A DNA stretch of 64,000 nucleotides from NCBI RefSeq assembly GCF_008710155.1, contig NZ_VYPZ01000008.1, forward strand, positions 62,001-126,000. The letters are read 5' to 3'. The DNA is from Sphingobium limneticum (lineage in GTDB: Bacteria > Pseudomonadota > Alphaproteobacteria > Sphingomonadales > Sphingomonadaceae). The notes below the pieces were generated by a model. It was not told the DNA's origin. It saw only the letters and a list, made by a program, of their open reading frames with translations, and did no database searches. The translations under genes were made by a program, and so were the position numbers. Position 1 is the stretch's first letter; each line of letters begins with the position of its first letter. Shown in pieces: positions 44,470-52,791 of this stretch.

Positions 44470-44853
44470 ATGACCGCCACCGCTGACCTCGCCATCCGCA
44501 TGGCGCGCGCCGCCTTCAATCGTGCGCTGGCGGAGGCGGACCTGAGCGCCATCGGGCCGTTGCTGACGATGAATGTCGTGATGATGACCGGTACCGACAG
44601 CGGCATCATCGCCGGGCGCGAGGCGCAGTTGCTGGCGTGGAAGCGCGAATTCGCGGCGAAGGAGCGGATGGTCTACACCCGCACGCCGAACAACATCATC
44701 GCATCGCCGGTCGAACCGATCGCGATGGAACATGGCCATTGGACCGGCATGGTCGGCGGCACGACCGTCGCGTCGGGCCAATATAGTGCCAAATGGCGCA
44801 ACGTCAGCGGCGACTGGCTGATCGAGGCGGAAATCTACCTGACGCTCGCCTGA
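44470..44853 (+). CDS. NTF2-like (SnoaL/DUF4440) protein
   Basis: 127 residues. The pattern of an N-terminal helix (AIRMARAAFNRALAEADLSA), then VVMMTGTDSGIIAGREAQL and the C-terminal strands GHWTGMVGG, ASGQYSAKWRNVSGDW and IEAEIYLTL fits the NTF2 cone fold. The family includes ketosteroid isomerase-like enzymes and orphan proteins. No catalytic pair can be assigned. It lies between two dispersed palindromes. Confidence 0.85.
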   Translation: MTATADLAIRMARAAFNRALAEADLSAIGPLLTMNVVMMTGTDSGIIAGREAQLLAWKREFAAKERMVYTRTPNNIIASPVEPIAMEHGHWTGMVGGTTVASGQYSAKWRNVSGDWLIEAEIYLTLA

Positions 44854-44884
44854 TACCAGCACCAAGAACGAAGCCGACACCCAT

Positions 44885-44950
44885 GGTCCCCGGCGCAGGC
44901 CGGGGCCCAGTTCAGACCGTGGATCTGGACCCCGGCCTGCGCCGGGGAAA
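44885..44950. repeat. palindromic repeat, family A
   Basis: GGTCCCCGGCGCAGGCCGGG (continuing GCCCAG) pairs with CTGGACCCCGGCCTGCGCC (continuing GGGGAAA). It is a near-complete copy. Confidence 0.9.
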
Positions 44951-44979
44951 TTTCACTCATCGCCTATTATTCGATGCCA

Positions 44980-46806
44980 TCAGGCCGCCTGCTGCATGTC
45001 GATGACGGTGCGGTTGCGGCCTTCGCGCTTGGCCCGGTAGAGGGCTGCGTCGGCCAGTTGCAGCAGCGCGGCCCCGTCGCCCGCCATGCTGTCGTCCCAG
45101 GTCGCGATGCCGAAGGACATGCTGGTGGACCCCAGCGCCCGGCCACCATGGCGCAGGACGATTTCGGTGATGCCCTTGCGCACATCCTCAACCCGGCCGG
45201 CGAGCGCCTGCGCGGTCGTGCCCGGCGCGATGACGGCAAATTCCTCCCCGCCATAGCGGCAGACGATGTCGCCATCGCGGAAGCGGCCGCGCATTTCATT
45301 GGCGACCGCCTGCAACACGACGTCGCCGGCATCATGGCCGAATTCGTCGTTGAACCGCTTGAAATGATCGACGTCGCACATGACGGCGCTCAGAGGCACG
45401 CCGGAGCGGCGGGCGCGGGCGATCTCGATCGTCAGCGCCTCTTCCATATAGCGGCGGTTGAACAGGCCGGTCAGCGGATCGCGGATCGTCTGTTCGCGCA
45501 GCCCCCGTTGCAGGCGATGGTTGACCAACGCGGAGCTGATATTTTCCGCCATCACGGTCAGGCGGAAGCCGCTTTCCTCCCCGATCACGCCCTCCAGATA
45601 GAGGGTGCCGATCACCTCGCCGCCGGCCAGCAGCGGCTCGCAATGATAGATGGCGTCCGCAGCGACATGGCCGCAGACGATGTCGCCGCCGGGCTCGGCC
45701 ACGAAATGGCTCTGCCCGCGCCGCAGCGCCCAGCACTGGTCGGGCGCGAAGCCATCCTGACTGGGTACGAAACCACCCCAGCCGGTGATGGGCACCAGCA
45801 GGTTGCGGCTGTTATTATGGGCGTAGAGCGCGCCGGCGATACCCGGCAGCACGCGCGGCACGAAGACACGGATGACCTGCGCCAGTTCCTCGTCCGTGCG
45901 GGCGGCCTGCATGCGGTGGGCCATGCCGCCCAGCAATTCGATCACCTCGCCGCGTTCGCGCAGGATGCTGCTGTTGCGCATCAATTCGCCATGGGCGACC
46001 TTCAATTCCTGCTCGCTGCGGCCCTGATCGGCGATCGCCGCCTGCAACTGGCCGGCCATTTCATTATAGCCGGACGCCAGTTGCGCGAATTCATGCGATC
46101 CCATGGCGGTGGTGACGCGCATGGAACGGTCGCCATCGCCCAGCGCCGTCATCGCCCGGCGGATGACGCCGGCGGGGCGACGAATGCCCCAGATCAGCAG
46201 CAGCGAGACGGACAGGATGGCGATCGCGATGATCGGGCCGCCGACCAGCGCCAGTTGCCGCACCCAGGTGAGCCGGCGATCGGCCGCATCGATGCGGGTG
46301 AGGCGCAGCGCGCGTTCTTCGGCCAAAAAGCTGTCGACGCGTAGTGATACCATAGCCATCAGATCGCGGCCCGTGCCGCTGGCGATGATGGTGCGCGCCT
46401 TGTCGAAATTGCCGCTGCGCGCGTCCACCAACGTGCTGCGCAACATCTCGATGCGCCGCTCCATCAGGCTGCGCAATTCGCGCGCGCGCATATTCTGCAT
46501 CGGATTGTCGGCGGTCAGCTCGACCAGATGCCCCATCGTCTGTCGCGAAACGGCAAGCCGCGCATCGGCCGGATCGGCAAAGCTGGCGTTGCGGGTCAAT
46601 ACGAAGCCGCGCTGGCCCGATTCCGCCTCTCGCAGGGCGGACAGGGCATCGTCCATCGTCTCGATCACTTCGGCCGAATGGGTGACCCAACGAAAGCTGT
46701 CGCGGGTCTGGATCGACGCATCGACCAGCATCCAGATGAGCGCCAGCAGCGCGACGAAGACCAGCGCACCAAAGGCAGCGATCCGGGCGGAGAGAGAATT
46801 GAACAT
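44980..46806 (-). CDS. membrane diguanylate cyclase with CHASE3, HAMP and GAF-like domains
   Basis: 608 residues. A membrane helix (9-29), a CHASE3-like sensor (about 35-180), a second helix (about 187-210), HAMP (about 210-262), a GAF-like domain (about 290-425) and a C-terminal GGDEF domain. The active site is RYGGEEF and the inhibitory site is intact: RDGD lies five residues before GGEEF, so product inhibition is expected. It makes c-di-GMP in response to an envelope or cytoplasmic signal. A TTAAC-rich upstream region (46848-46864) is present. Confidence 0.92.
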   Translation of the reverse strand: MFNSLSARIAAFGALVFVALLALIWMLVDASIQTRDSFRWVTHSAEVIETMDDALSALREAESGQRGFVLTRNASFADPADARLAVSRQTMGHLVELTADNPMQNMRARELRSLMERRIEMLRSTLVDARSGNFDKARTIIASGTGRDLMAMVSLRVDSFLAEERALRLTRIDAADRRLTWVRQLALVGGPIIAIAILSVSLLLIWGIRRPAGVIRRAMTALGDGDRSMRVTTAMGSHEFAQLASGYNEMAGQLQAAIADQGRSEQELKVAHGELMRNSSILRERGEVIELLGGMAHRMQAARTDEELAQVIRVFVPRVLPGIAGALYAHNNSRNLLVPITGWGGFVPSQDGFAPDQCWALRRGQSHFVAEPGGDIVCGHVAADAIYHCEPLLAGGEVIGTLYLEGVIGEESGFRLTVMAENISSALVNHRLQRGLREQTIRDPLTGLFNRRYMEEALTIEIARARRSGVPLSAVMCDVDHFKRFNDEFGHDAGDVVLQAVANEMRGRFRDGDIVCRYGGEEFAVIAPGTTAQALAGRVEDVRKGITEIVLRHGGRALGSTSMSFGIATWDDSMAGDGAALLQLADAALYRAKREGRNRTVIDMQQAA

Positions 46807-46864
46807 GCGCGACCTTATTATTGGGCCGCGACTCTAGCAGGGAGCCGTTAACAAATTTTAACGG

Positions 46865-47734
46865 TCAGCGTTTCCAGCGTGCCCAGATGGCGGTCGGCAG
46901 AGCGATGCCGCGCGCTTCTTCCCTTACGGCCAGCTCGCCCGCTTCCACCGTGCCGGGCAGGTCGGCAAAGGCCTGGCGCAGCAATTCGCCGATCGCCAGC
47001 GCGGACATGCGCACGGCATAGACGGTCAGGAACAGGAAACGGCTGTCGGCGTCGAGCAACGCCCGGCAATTGGCGATCAGGCCGGGAAGATCCTCTTCCA
47101 GCCGCCAGACTTCGCCATCGGGACCACGGCCATATTTGGGCGGGTCGAGCAGGATGCCGTCATAGCGGCGATTGCGGCGCACTTCGCGGGCGACGAACTT
47201 GGCGGCGTCCTCCACGATCCAGCGGACGGGCTTGTCGTCCATACCCGACAAAGCGGCGTTGGCGCGGGCCTGCGCTACCGATTTCTTCGACGCGTCGACA
47301 TGCACCATCCGCGCACCGCCGGCCGACAGGGCCAGCGTGCCGACGCCGGTATAGCCGAACAGGTTCATCACCTCCGCATCGGGCTTGTCGGCATAGGTGG
47401 CACGCAGATCGTCCCAGATCGGCGCCATGTCGGGAAAGAAGCCGAGGTGCCGGAAGGGGGTGCAACTGGACTGGAAAGTGACTTCGCGCCAATGCAGCGG
47501 CCAGCCTTCGGCCGGGACCGGCTTTTCATAATACCAGCGGCCGCCGCCATCCTCGTCCGAACCGGGGATGAATTCGCCGTCGGCGCGCCAGTCGGTCGTT
47601 GCCGGCTTCCACATCGCCTGCGGCTCGGGGCGGATGAAGCGGAAACGGCCATAGCGCTCCAGCTTCCGGCCATCGCCCGAGTCGAGCAGGCCGTAATCCG
47701 ACCAGGGTTCGCCGATGAGGGTCTTGAGTTTCAT
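46865..47734 (-). CDS. SAM-dependent methyltransferase (RlmI/RlmK-like)
   Basis: 289 residues. Rossmann-fold motif I is VMNLFGYTGVGTLALSAG, with DASKKSVAQAR as motif II. The catalytic loop LLDPPKYGRGP resembles the DPPK/R of RlmI-like 23S rRNA methyltransferases. It lacks the PUA and N-terminal parts of RlmI, so the substrate is not settled. The ATG at 47734 is used; the frame runs further upstream into a palindromic repeat. It is the last gene of the cta-thrC cluster. Confidence 0.85.
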   Translation of the reverse strand: MKLKTLIGEPWSDYGLLDSGDGRKLERYGRFRFIRPEPQAMWKPATTDWRADGEFIPGSDEDGGGRWYYEKPVPAEGWPLHWREVTFQSSCTPFRHLGFFPDMAPIWDDLRATYADKPDAEVMNLFGYTGVGTLALSAGGARMVHVDASKKSVAQARANAALSGMDDKPVRWIVEDAAKFVAREVRRNRRYDGILLDPPKYGRGPDGEVWRLEEDLPGLIANCRALLDADSRFLFLTVYAVRMSALAIGELLRQAFADLPGTVEAGELAVREEARGIALPTAIWARWKR

Positions 47735-47743
47735 AGCAATGTC

Positions 47744-47808
47744 CCGTTCGGTTCGAGCCTGTCGAGAACCATCACGCATCCGGTTCTCGACAAGCTCGAA
47801 CCGAACGG
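47744..47808. repeat. palindromic repeat, family D
   Basis: The 27-bp arms match at 26 positions: CCGTTCGGTTCGAGCCTGTC to GAGAACC, and GGTTCTCGACAAGCTCGAAC to CGAACGG. It lies in the 81-base gap between thrC and the methyltransferase. Confidence 0.9.
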
Positions 47809-47815
47809 AGGCTGG

Positions 47816-49216
47816 TTATGTCCGCGGGGTCGCGCGTTCTGCGACGTAGGCGGTCACGGCCTCGAACGTGCCGGGCAGCTTGGCATAGCTTTCCTCACGC
47901 GAGAACAGGTCGCCAACCCGGGCAGGAAGCGGCGGGCGGGTGCCGGTCGCGCGCTCGACGGCGTCGCGGAACTTGGCCGGATGCGCGGTCGCCAGCGTAA
48001 CCACCGGAATGGAGGCGTCGATGCCCGCTTCCCGCGCGGCAGCTAGGCCGATGGCGCTGTGCGGATCGACGATCTGGCCGGCGCCGTCATAGGCCCAGCG
48101 CATCGCCATGGTCATGCCGTCGGCATCCACGCGCGCGGAGGAGAAGAGGTGCGCTGCACCTTCGCGCTGGGCGTTGGTGAGGCGCATCGCCTTGCTGGCT
48201 TCGAAGCCGCGCATCTGGTCGGCGAGCGCAATCCCGTCACGGCCGCCGGCGTCGAACAGAAGGCGTTCGAAGTTCGAGCTGACCTGAATGTCCATGCTGG
48301 GCGTGGCGGTGGCGACCACCTGACCCTGGCTATAGTCGCCTTCGGACAGAGCGCGGTGCAGGATGTCGTTGACGTTGGTGGCAACGATCAGCTTGGCGAC
48401 CGGCAAGCCCATCTGCGCTGCGACATAGCCGGCGAACACGTCGCCGAAATTGCCGGTGGGGACGGAGAAGGCCACTTGCCGGCCCGGCGCGCCGAGGCGC
48501 ACGGCGGCGTAGAAATAATAGACGACCTGCGCCATCAACCGCGCCCAGTTGATGGAGTTCACGGCGGAAAGGTTGAAGCGGCTCTTGAAGTCGGCGTCGT
48601 TGAACATCGCCTTCACCAGCGCCTGCGCATCGTCGAAGCTACCGTCGATCGCGATATTATAGACGTTGGGGGCCAGCACCGTGGTCATCTGGCGACGCTG
48701 CACGTCCGACACCCGGCCTTCGGGATGGAGCATGAAGATGTCGATCTTCTCACGGCCGGCCACCGCATCGATCGCGGCCGAACCGGTATCGCCCGAGGTC
48801 GCGCCGACGATGGTCAGATGATCGTCGCGGCGCGAGAGGAAGCGTTCGAACAACTGGCCGAGCAGCTGGAGCGCGACATCCTTGAACGCCAGCGTCGGGC
48901 CGTGGAACAGTTCGAGCAGCCAGTGCTGATGATCGAGCTGCACTAGCGGGGTCACGGCCTGATGGCTGAAGCGGCCATAAGCGGCGGTGCAAAGCTCACG
49001 TAACTCGTCTTCGGTGAGCGATCCCGCGACGAACGGCGCCATCACCCGGACGGCGGTTTCGACATAGGAGAGGCCGGCAAGGGCGCTGATCTGGTCGGCG
49101 GTAAAGGCCGGCCAGCTGGTCGGCAGATACAGGCCGCCATCGGACGCCAGCCCCGCCAGCGTCACATCCTCAAAACCGAGCGCGGGCGCGCTCCCCCTGG
49201 TGCTCTGATATTGCAT
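47816..49216 (-). CDS. thrC: threonine synthase
   Basis: 466 residues. A PLP enzyme turning O-phosphohomoserine into threonine. The start MQYQSTRGSAPALGFEDVTL is conserved. The PLP Lys is K112 in GPTLAFKDVAL, the phosphate-binding loop is GATSGDTGSAA, and VPTGNFGDVFAG follows. The ATG at 49216 opens the conserved start. It lies between SURF1 and the methyltransferase in the cta cluster. Confidence 0.97.
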   Translation of the reverse strand: MQYQSTRGSAPALGFEDVTLAGLASDGGLYLPTSWPAFTADQISALAGLSYVETAVRVMAPFVAGSLTEDELRELCTAAYGRFSHQAVTPLVQLDHQHWLLELFHGPTLAFKDVALQLLGQLFERFLSRRDDHLTIVGATSGDTGSAAIDAVAGREKIDIFMLHPEGRVSDVQRRQMTTVLAPNVYNIAIDGSFDDAQALVKAMFNDADFKSRFNLSAVNSINWARLMAQVVYYFYAAVRLGAPGRQVAFSVPTGNFGDVFAGYVAAQMGLPVAKLIVATNVNDILHRALSEGDYSQGQVVATATPSMDIQVSSNFERLLFDAGGRDGIALADQMRGFEASKAMRLTNAQREGAAHLFSSARVDADGMTMAMRWAYDGAGQIVDPHSAIGLAAAREAGIDASIPVVTLATAHPAKFRDAVERATGTRPPLPARVGDLFSREESYAKLPGTFEAVTAYVAERATPRT

Positions 49217-49260
49217 AATGGGAATGCGCGGTAGCGACCCGCGCGCGCGGGAGCAAGCGA

Positions 49261-49914
49261 TTAGGCGCTTTTGTTCCGGCGGCGCAGGGCGAGGATGTAG
49301 ATGATGACCGCGACGGCGGCGAAGATGAACCATTGCACCGCGTAGGCGAGATGGTTGTTGGGCACATCGGCCGCGCTGGGCGGGGCGGCGGGCTTGAGGC
49401 CGGCAGGCGCGGTGCGCGCGATCAGCATCGGGCGCAGCGGCGGCGCCTTGCCACCGATGCGTTCTATCAGGGCGCGGTGGTCGGGCTCTTGCGAAATCCA
49501 GCCGCTGACCTGGCCGCCGGTCCAGGCAGGCTTGTCGTCAGGCTTTTGCCCCACACCGATCGCGACCAGCGCGCCCGGCCCTTCCGCCCCGGTCGAACAT
49601 TCGGCGATATGGCGATAGCCGGTCGATCCGTCGGCGGCGCGCCCCGCCTCCACCCGCCAGCCGACGACGCGCAGGCAATGGAGCGAGGAGGGGCGGAAGA
49701 GGATGTCGGCATCGACCGGCGGCAGTTTCGGGAAGGCAACTGCCGGTCGGCCGGGGTTGGCGGCAGCCAGCGCAAGGGCGGCCGCCTTTTCGCCGCGACG
49801 CTGGACCTGCCAGACGCCCAGGCCGATCATCACCAGCACCGCCAGCGCGACGAGGATCGTCGGGATGAGCGGGATGCGGGCGGGCGCTGGGGCGAGCGTG
49901 GGCTGATCGGTCAT
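49261..49914 (-). CDS. SURF1-like cytochrome oxidase assembly protein
   Basis: 217 residues with membrane helices at about 17-35 and 188-207 and a periplasmic domain between them. The signature GLGVWQVQRRGEKAA near the N-terminus and NNHLAYAVQWFIFAAVAVII at the end fit SURF1/Shy1. SURF1 helps insert heme A during oxidase assembly. It follows ctaE and precedes thrC on the minus strand. Confidence 0.9.
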   Translation of the reverse strand: MTDQPTLAPAPARIPLIPTILVALAVLVMIGLGVWQVQRRGEKAAALALAAANPGRPAVAFPKLPPVDADILFRPSSLHCLRVVGWRVEAGRAADGSTGYRHIAECSTGAEGPGALVAIGVGQKPDDKPAWTGGQVSGWISQEPDHRALIERIGGKAPPLRPMLIARTAPAGLKPAAPPSAADVPNNHLAYAVQWFIFAAVAVIIYILALRRRNKSA

Positions 49915-49959
49915 ACTTTCATCTTTATCGCGGAATGGCGCAGAACGTGCATATTTTCT

Positions 49960-50063
49960 CCGTTCGTTTCGAGCCTAGTCGAGAAACGAGGCAACGCCGA
50001 GTTCAGCGAAGCCAAACGCAGATATGGCGCTGCACGCTTCTCGACTTCGCTCGAAGCGAACGG
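49960..50063. repeat. palindromic repeat, family D (diverged)
   Basis: CCGTTCGTTTCGAGCCTAGT (continuing CGAGAA) and TTCTCGACTTCGCTCGAAGC (continuing GAACGG) are imperfect arms around about 50 bases. Confidence 0.8.
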
Positions 50064-50096
50064 ATCTATTTTGGATATCGCCGATCAACACAAAAG

Positions 50097-50127
50097 AAAA
50101 CGGCCGGAGCAGATGCCCCGGCCGTTT
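50097..50127 (-). terminator. intrinsic terminator after ctaE
   Basis: The stem AAACGGCCGG / CCGGCCGTTT has a 10-bp match with a 10-base loop. On the minus strand it runs into TTTTCTTTTG. It lies 25 bases beyond the ctaE stop, so SURF1 and thrC may need read-through or another promoter. Confidence 0.8.
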
Positions 50128-50152
50128 GATCTCATAGGCGCGGTTCGTTGCC

Positions 50153-50983
50153 TCAGCCGCCGTGGACCGGTGCGCCCCAGCCGCCCCAGACATAGATGGC
50201 GACGAACAGGAACAGCCACACCACGTCGACGAAATGCCAGTACCAAGCAGCCGCTTCGAAGCCGAAATGCTGGCGCGGGGTGAAGTGGCCCTTATAAACG
50301 CGCACCAGGTTCACGATCAGGAAGATGGTGCCGACGATGACGTGGAAGCCGTGGAAGCCGGTCGCCATGTAGAAGCCCGAGCTGTAGGGCGATCCGCCGA
50401 ACGGGAACGGCGCATGGGCATATTCATAGGCCTGGATCGACGAGAAGAGCAGGCCGAGCAGGATCGTGCACCACAGACCCTTTTTCAGGCCGTCGCGGTC
50501 GCCATGGATCAGCGCGTGATGCGCCCAGGTGACGGTGGTGCCCGAGCAGAGCAGGATCAGCGTGTTGAGCAAGGGCAGCTCGAACGCGTTCATGACCTCG
50601 ATACCCTTGGACGGGAACATCCCTTCGATCGGGGCGAGCGCGCTGGGGAAAAGCGAGAAGTCGAAAAAGGCCCAGAACCAGCCGACGAAGAACATGACTT
50701 CCGAAGCGATGAACAGGATCATGCCGTAGCGCAGGTGCAACTGCACCACCGGCGTATGGTCGCCGGCATGGGCTTCGGCGATGACATTGGCCCACCAGCT
50801 GTAGAAGGTGAAGAGCACGCCGCCCACGCCCAGCAGGAAGACCCAGCCACCCCCCGGCCCCATGGCATCGGGATGCAGCCACATGATCGCGCCCAGAGCC
50901 ATGACCAGCGCCGACATGGAGCCGAAGAACGGCCAGATGCTGGGCGGAAGGATGTGATAATCGTGGTTCTTGGCGCCTGCCAT
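50153..50983 (-). CDS. ctaE: cytochrome c oxidase subunit III
   Basis: 276 residues with seven membrane helices. Motifs LRYGMILFIASEVMFFVGWFW, CSGTTVTWAHHALIHGDR, GFHGFHVIVGTIFL and AWYWHFVDVVWLFLF are diagnostic. A good ribosome binding site (GGAAGAGA) precedes the ATG at 50983. It follows ctaG by 40 bases. Confidence 0.97.
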   Translation of the reverse strand: MAGAKNHDYHILPPSIWPFFGSMSALVMALGAIMWLHPDAMGPGGGWVFLLGVGGVLFTFYSWWANVIAEAHAGDHTPVVQLHLRYGMILFIASEVMFFVGWFWAFFDFSLFPSALAPIEGMFPSKGIEVMNAFELPLLNTLILLCSGTTVTWAHHALIHGDRDGLKKGLWCTILLGLLFSSIQAYEYAHAPFPFGGSPYSSGFYMATGFHGFHVIVGTIFLIVNLVRVYKGHFTPRQHFGFEAAAWYWHFVDVVWLFLFVAIYVWGGWGAPVHGG

Positions 50984-51023
50984 CGTCTCTTCCCTGTTCG
51001 CTTTTCCGTTATCGTTTCCAGCT

Positions 51024-51599
51024 TTAGCTTGGCTTCCCATCCTGCTCAACAGGGTAGAAGGTGTAGCTCAAGGTAATTTGCTGGGTGTCCTTGTTGTCGG
51101 GATCCTGCAAAATCTTCGGATCGACATAATAAAGTACCGGCATGCGGACCTCTTCACCGGGCTTCAACGTCTGCTGCGTGAAGCAGAAACATTGGATCTT
51201 GGTGAAATAGGCGCCCGCCTGCGTAGGGGTCACGTTAAAGCTGGCGGTGCCGGTCACCGGCTTGTCCGACATATTCTTCGCGATGAAGATCGCCATGTCC
51301 TTGCGCCCGATCGTCACCGTATCCGTGCGATGTTCGGGATAGAATTGCCAGGGCATGCCGGGCTGCACATTGGAATCGAAGCGGATCGACATGGTGTGGC
51401 CGGTGGCCTGCTGCACCTGCACATTGGCGGCGGCACGCATGGTGGTGCCGCCAAAACCGGTCTGTTCGCAGAAGATGCGATATAGCGGGACCGACGCGAA
51501 GCCGAGGCCCAGCATGGAGAGGCCCACCGCCGCCATCGCGACCAGCGTGCGCCGGTTACGGCGATCGCGGTCGAAGGGGGAAGGCGGCAGGCTGGCCAT
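51024..51599 (-). CDS. ctaG: cytochrome c oxidase assembly protein CtaG/Cox11
   Basis: 191 residues with one N-terminal helix (VAMAAVGLSMLGLGFASVPL) and a periplasmic domain containing the copper-binding CFCF (FTKIQCFCFTQQ) and the conserved PVLYYVDP. It delivers Cu to subunit I. The ATG at 51599 overlaps the stop of the preceding small gene by one base. Confidence 0.96.
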   Translation of the reverse strand: MASLPPSPFDRDRRNRRTLVAMAAVGLSMLGLGFASVPLYRIFCEQTGFGGTTMRAAANVQVQQATGHTMSIRFDSNVQPGMPWQFYPEHRTDTVTIGRKDMAIFIAKNMSDKPVTGTASFNVTPTQAGAYFTKIQCFCFTQQTLKPGEEVRMPVLYYVDPKILQDPDNKDTQQITLSYTFYPVEQDGKPS

Positions 51600-51727
51600 C
51601 AATTGCCGCCCATCTTGGCAATGGTAATGCCGTAGAAAAGCAGGACGAGCGCGCCGAGCAGCAGGCCCATCACCAGCGCGCGCGATTTTTGCCGGGCGCG
51701 GATGCGGTCATTTTCCTCGGGCGTCAT
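51599..51727 (-). CDS. CoxF-like 42-residue membrane protein
   Basis: The frame reads [20 protein letters not shown] followed by [20 protein letters not shown] and GN. A basic N-terminus and one helix (about 19-37). It overlaps ctaB by 4 bases (ATGA) and ctaG by 1 base (TGATG), the classic pattern of a translated spacer gene in an operon. Similar short proteins sit between ctaB and ctaG in many alphaproteobacteria and are called CoxF; the name is by position and topology. Confidence 0.85.
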   Translation of the reverse strand: MTPEENDRIRARQKSRALVMGLLLGALVLLFYGITIAKMGGN

Positions 51728-52656
51728 GCGAGCAGCCAGCGGTCGACGACCACTGCCCCGAACAGGAGGAAGAGATAGAGGATCGAATATTTGAACAACC
51801 GCTTTTCCGGGGCCATGCGGGCCGGATCGCTTTCACGCCGACGATAGACCTGGAAGGCGAAGACAGCGAAGAGCGCGGTGCCCAGCAGCGCGGCTGTGCC
51901 ATAGACGATGCCGGTCAGTTGCAGCAGCACCGGCGCCATCGCAGCGATCGCCATGATCGCGGTATAGCCCCAGATCTGGCGACGGGTCACGACTTCGCCG
52001 GACACGACAGGCAGCATCGGGATGCCGGCGGCGGCATAATCGGTCTTCACGAACAGCGCGAGCGCCCAGAAATGGGGTGGCGTCCAGAAGAAGATCAGCA
52101 TGAAGAGCGCGACCGGCAGCGCGCTGATGTCGCCCGTTACGGCGGCCCAGCCGATGACCGGCGGGAAGGCGCCGGCCGCGCCGCCGATGACGATATTCTG
52201 CGCGGTGCGGGGTTTCAGCCAGATCGTATAGACCAGCACATAGAAGAGGATCGACACGGCCAGCACGGCAGCGGCAAGCCAGTTGGTCGCCAGCCCCAGC
52301 AGGACCACCGAGAAAAAGGAGAGGCCGACGCCGAAATGCAGCGCCGATTGCCGCTCCATCCGGCCGGCGGGCAGCGGACGATTGGCGGTGCGCTTCATCT
52401 TTGCGTCGATGTCCGCCTCATACCATTGGTTGAGCGCGGCAGCGGCGCCGGCGCCGATGGCGATGCAGAGAATCGTCGTGAAGGCGAGGATGGGGTGGAT
52501 ATGCTCTGGCGCGGCGAGCAGTCCGCACAGGCCCGTGAACACGACCAGAGTCATGACTCTGGGCTTGGTCAGCGCGACGAAATCGCGCCAATGGGCGGGC
52601 AGCATGAGGCTGTCTGTAGGGGTTTGGGCCCCTGTGGCGAACGGCGAACTGGCCAT
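51724..52656 (-). CDS. ctaB: protoheme IX farnesyltransferase
   Basis: 310 residues with nine predicted helices of the UbiA superfamily. The prenyl-binding motif is [20 protein letters not shown] and the second Asp-rich loop [20 protein letters not shown]. It makes heme O from heme B for the oxidase. Its stop overlaps the small CoxF-like gene. Confidence 0.97.
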   Translation of the reverse strand: MASSPFATGAQTPTDSLMLPAHWRDFVALTKPRVMTLVVFTGLCGLLAAPEHIHPILAFTTILCIAIGAGAAAALNQWYEADIDAKMKRTANRPLPAGRMERQSALHFGVGLSFFSVVLLGLATNWLAAAVLAVSILFYVLVYTIWLKPRTAQNIVIGGAAGAFPPVIGWAAVTGDISALPVALFMLIFFWTPPHFWALALFVKTDYAAAGIPMLPVVSGEVVTRRQIWGYTAIMAIAAMAPVLLQLTGIVYGTAALLGTALFAVFAFQVYRRRESDPARMAPEKRLFKYSILYLFLLFGAVVVDRWLLA

Positions 52657-52752
52657 AATCTCCTCGTGGGTTCAGCCCGGCGCCTTTACACGGCCGGGCT
52701 GATCCGGGCAACGGGCTCGCCTGTGGGCAGATTGTCCGCCCCGGCACCCTTG

Positions 52753-52778
52753 GGGCGCCCCGGCGAACCGGAGCGCCC
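52753..52778. other. hairpin in the ctaD-ctaB gap
   Basis: GGGCGCCCCGG and CCGGAGCGCCC pair with one mismatch around a 4-base loop. It lies 14 bases after ctaD and before ctaB. Without a T run it may act as a stabilising or attenuating stem. Confidence 0.5.
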
Positions 52779-52791
52779 ATGATGGCAACGC

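Noticed and set aside
46848..46864. CtrA-like TTAA-N-TTAA motif upstream of the cyclase
   Set aside because: Spacing is 6, not the 7 bases required for a CtrA full site; half sites are frequent in AT-rich gaps.
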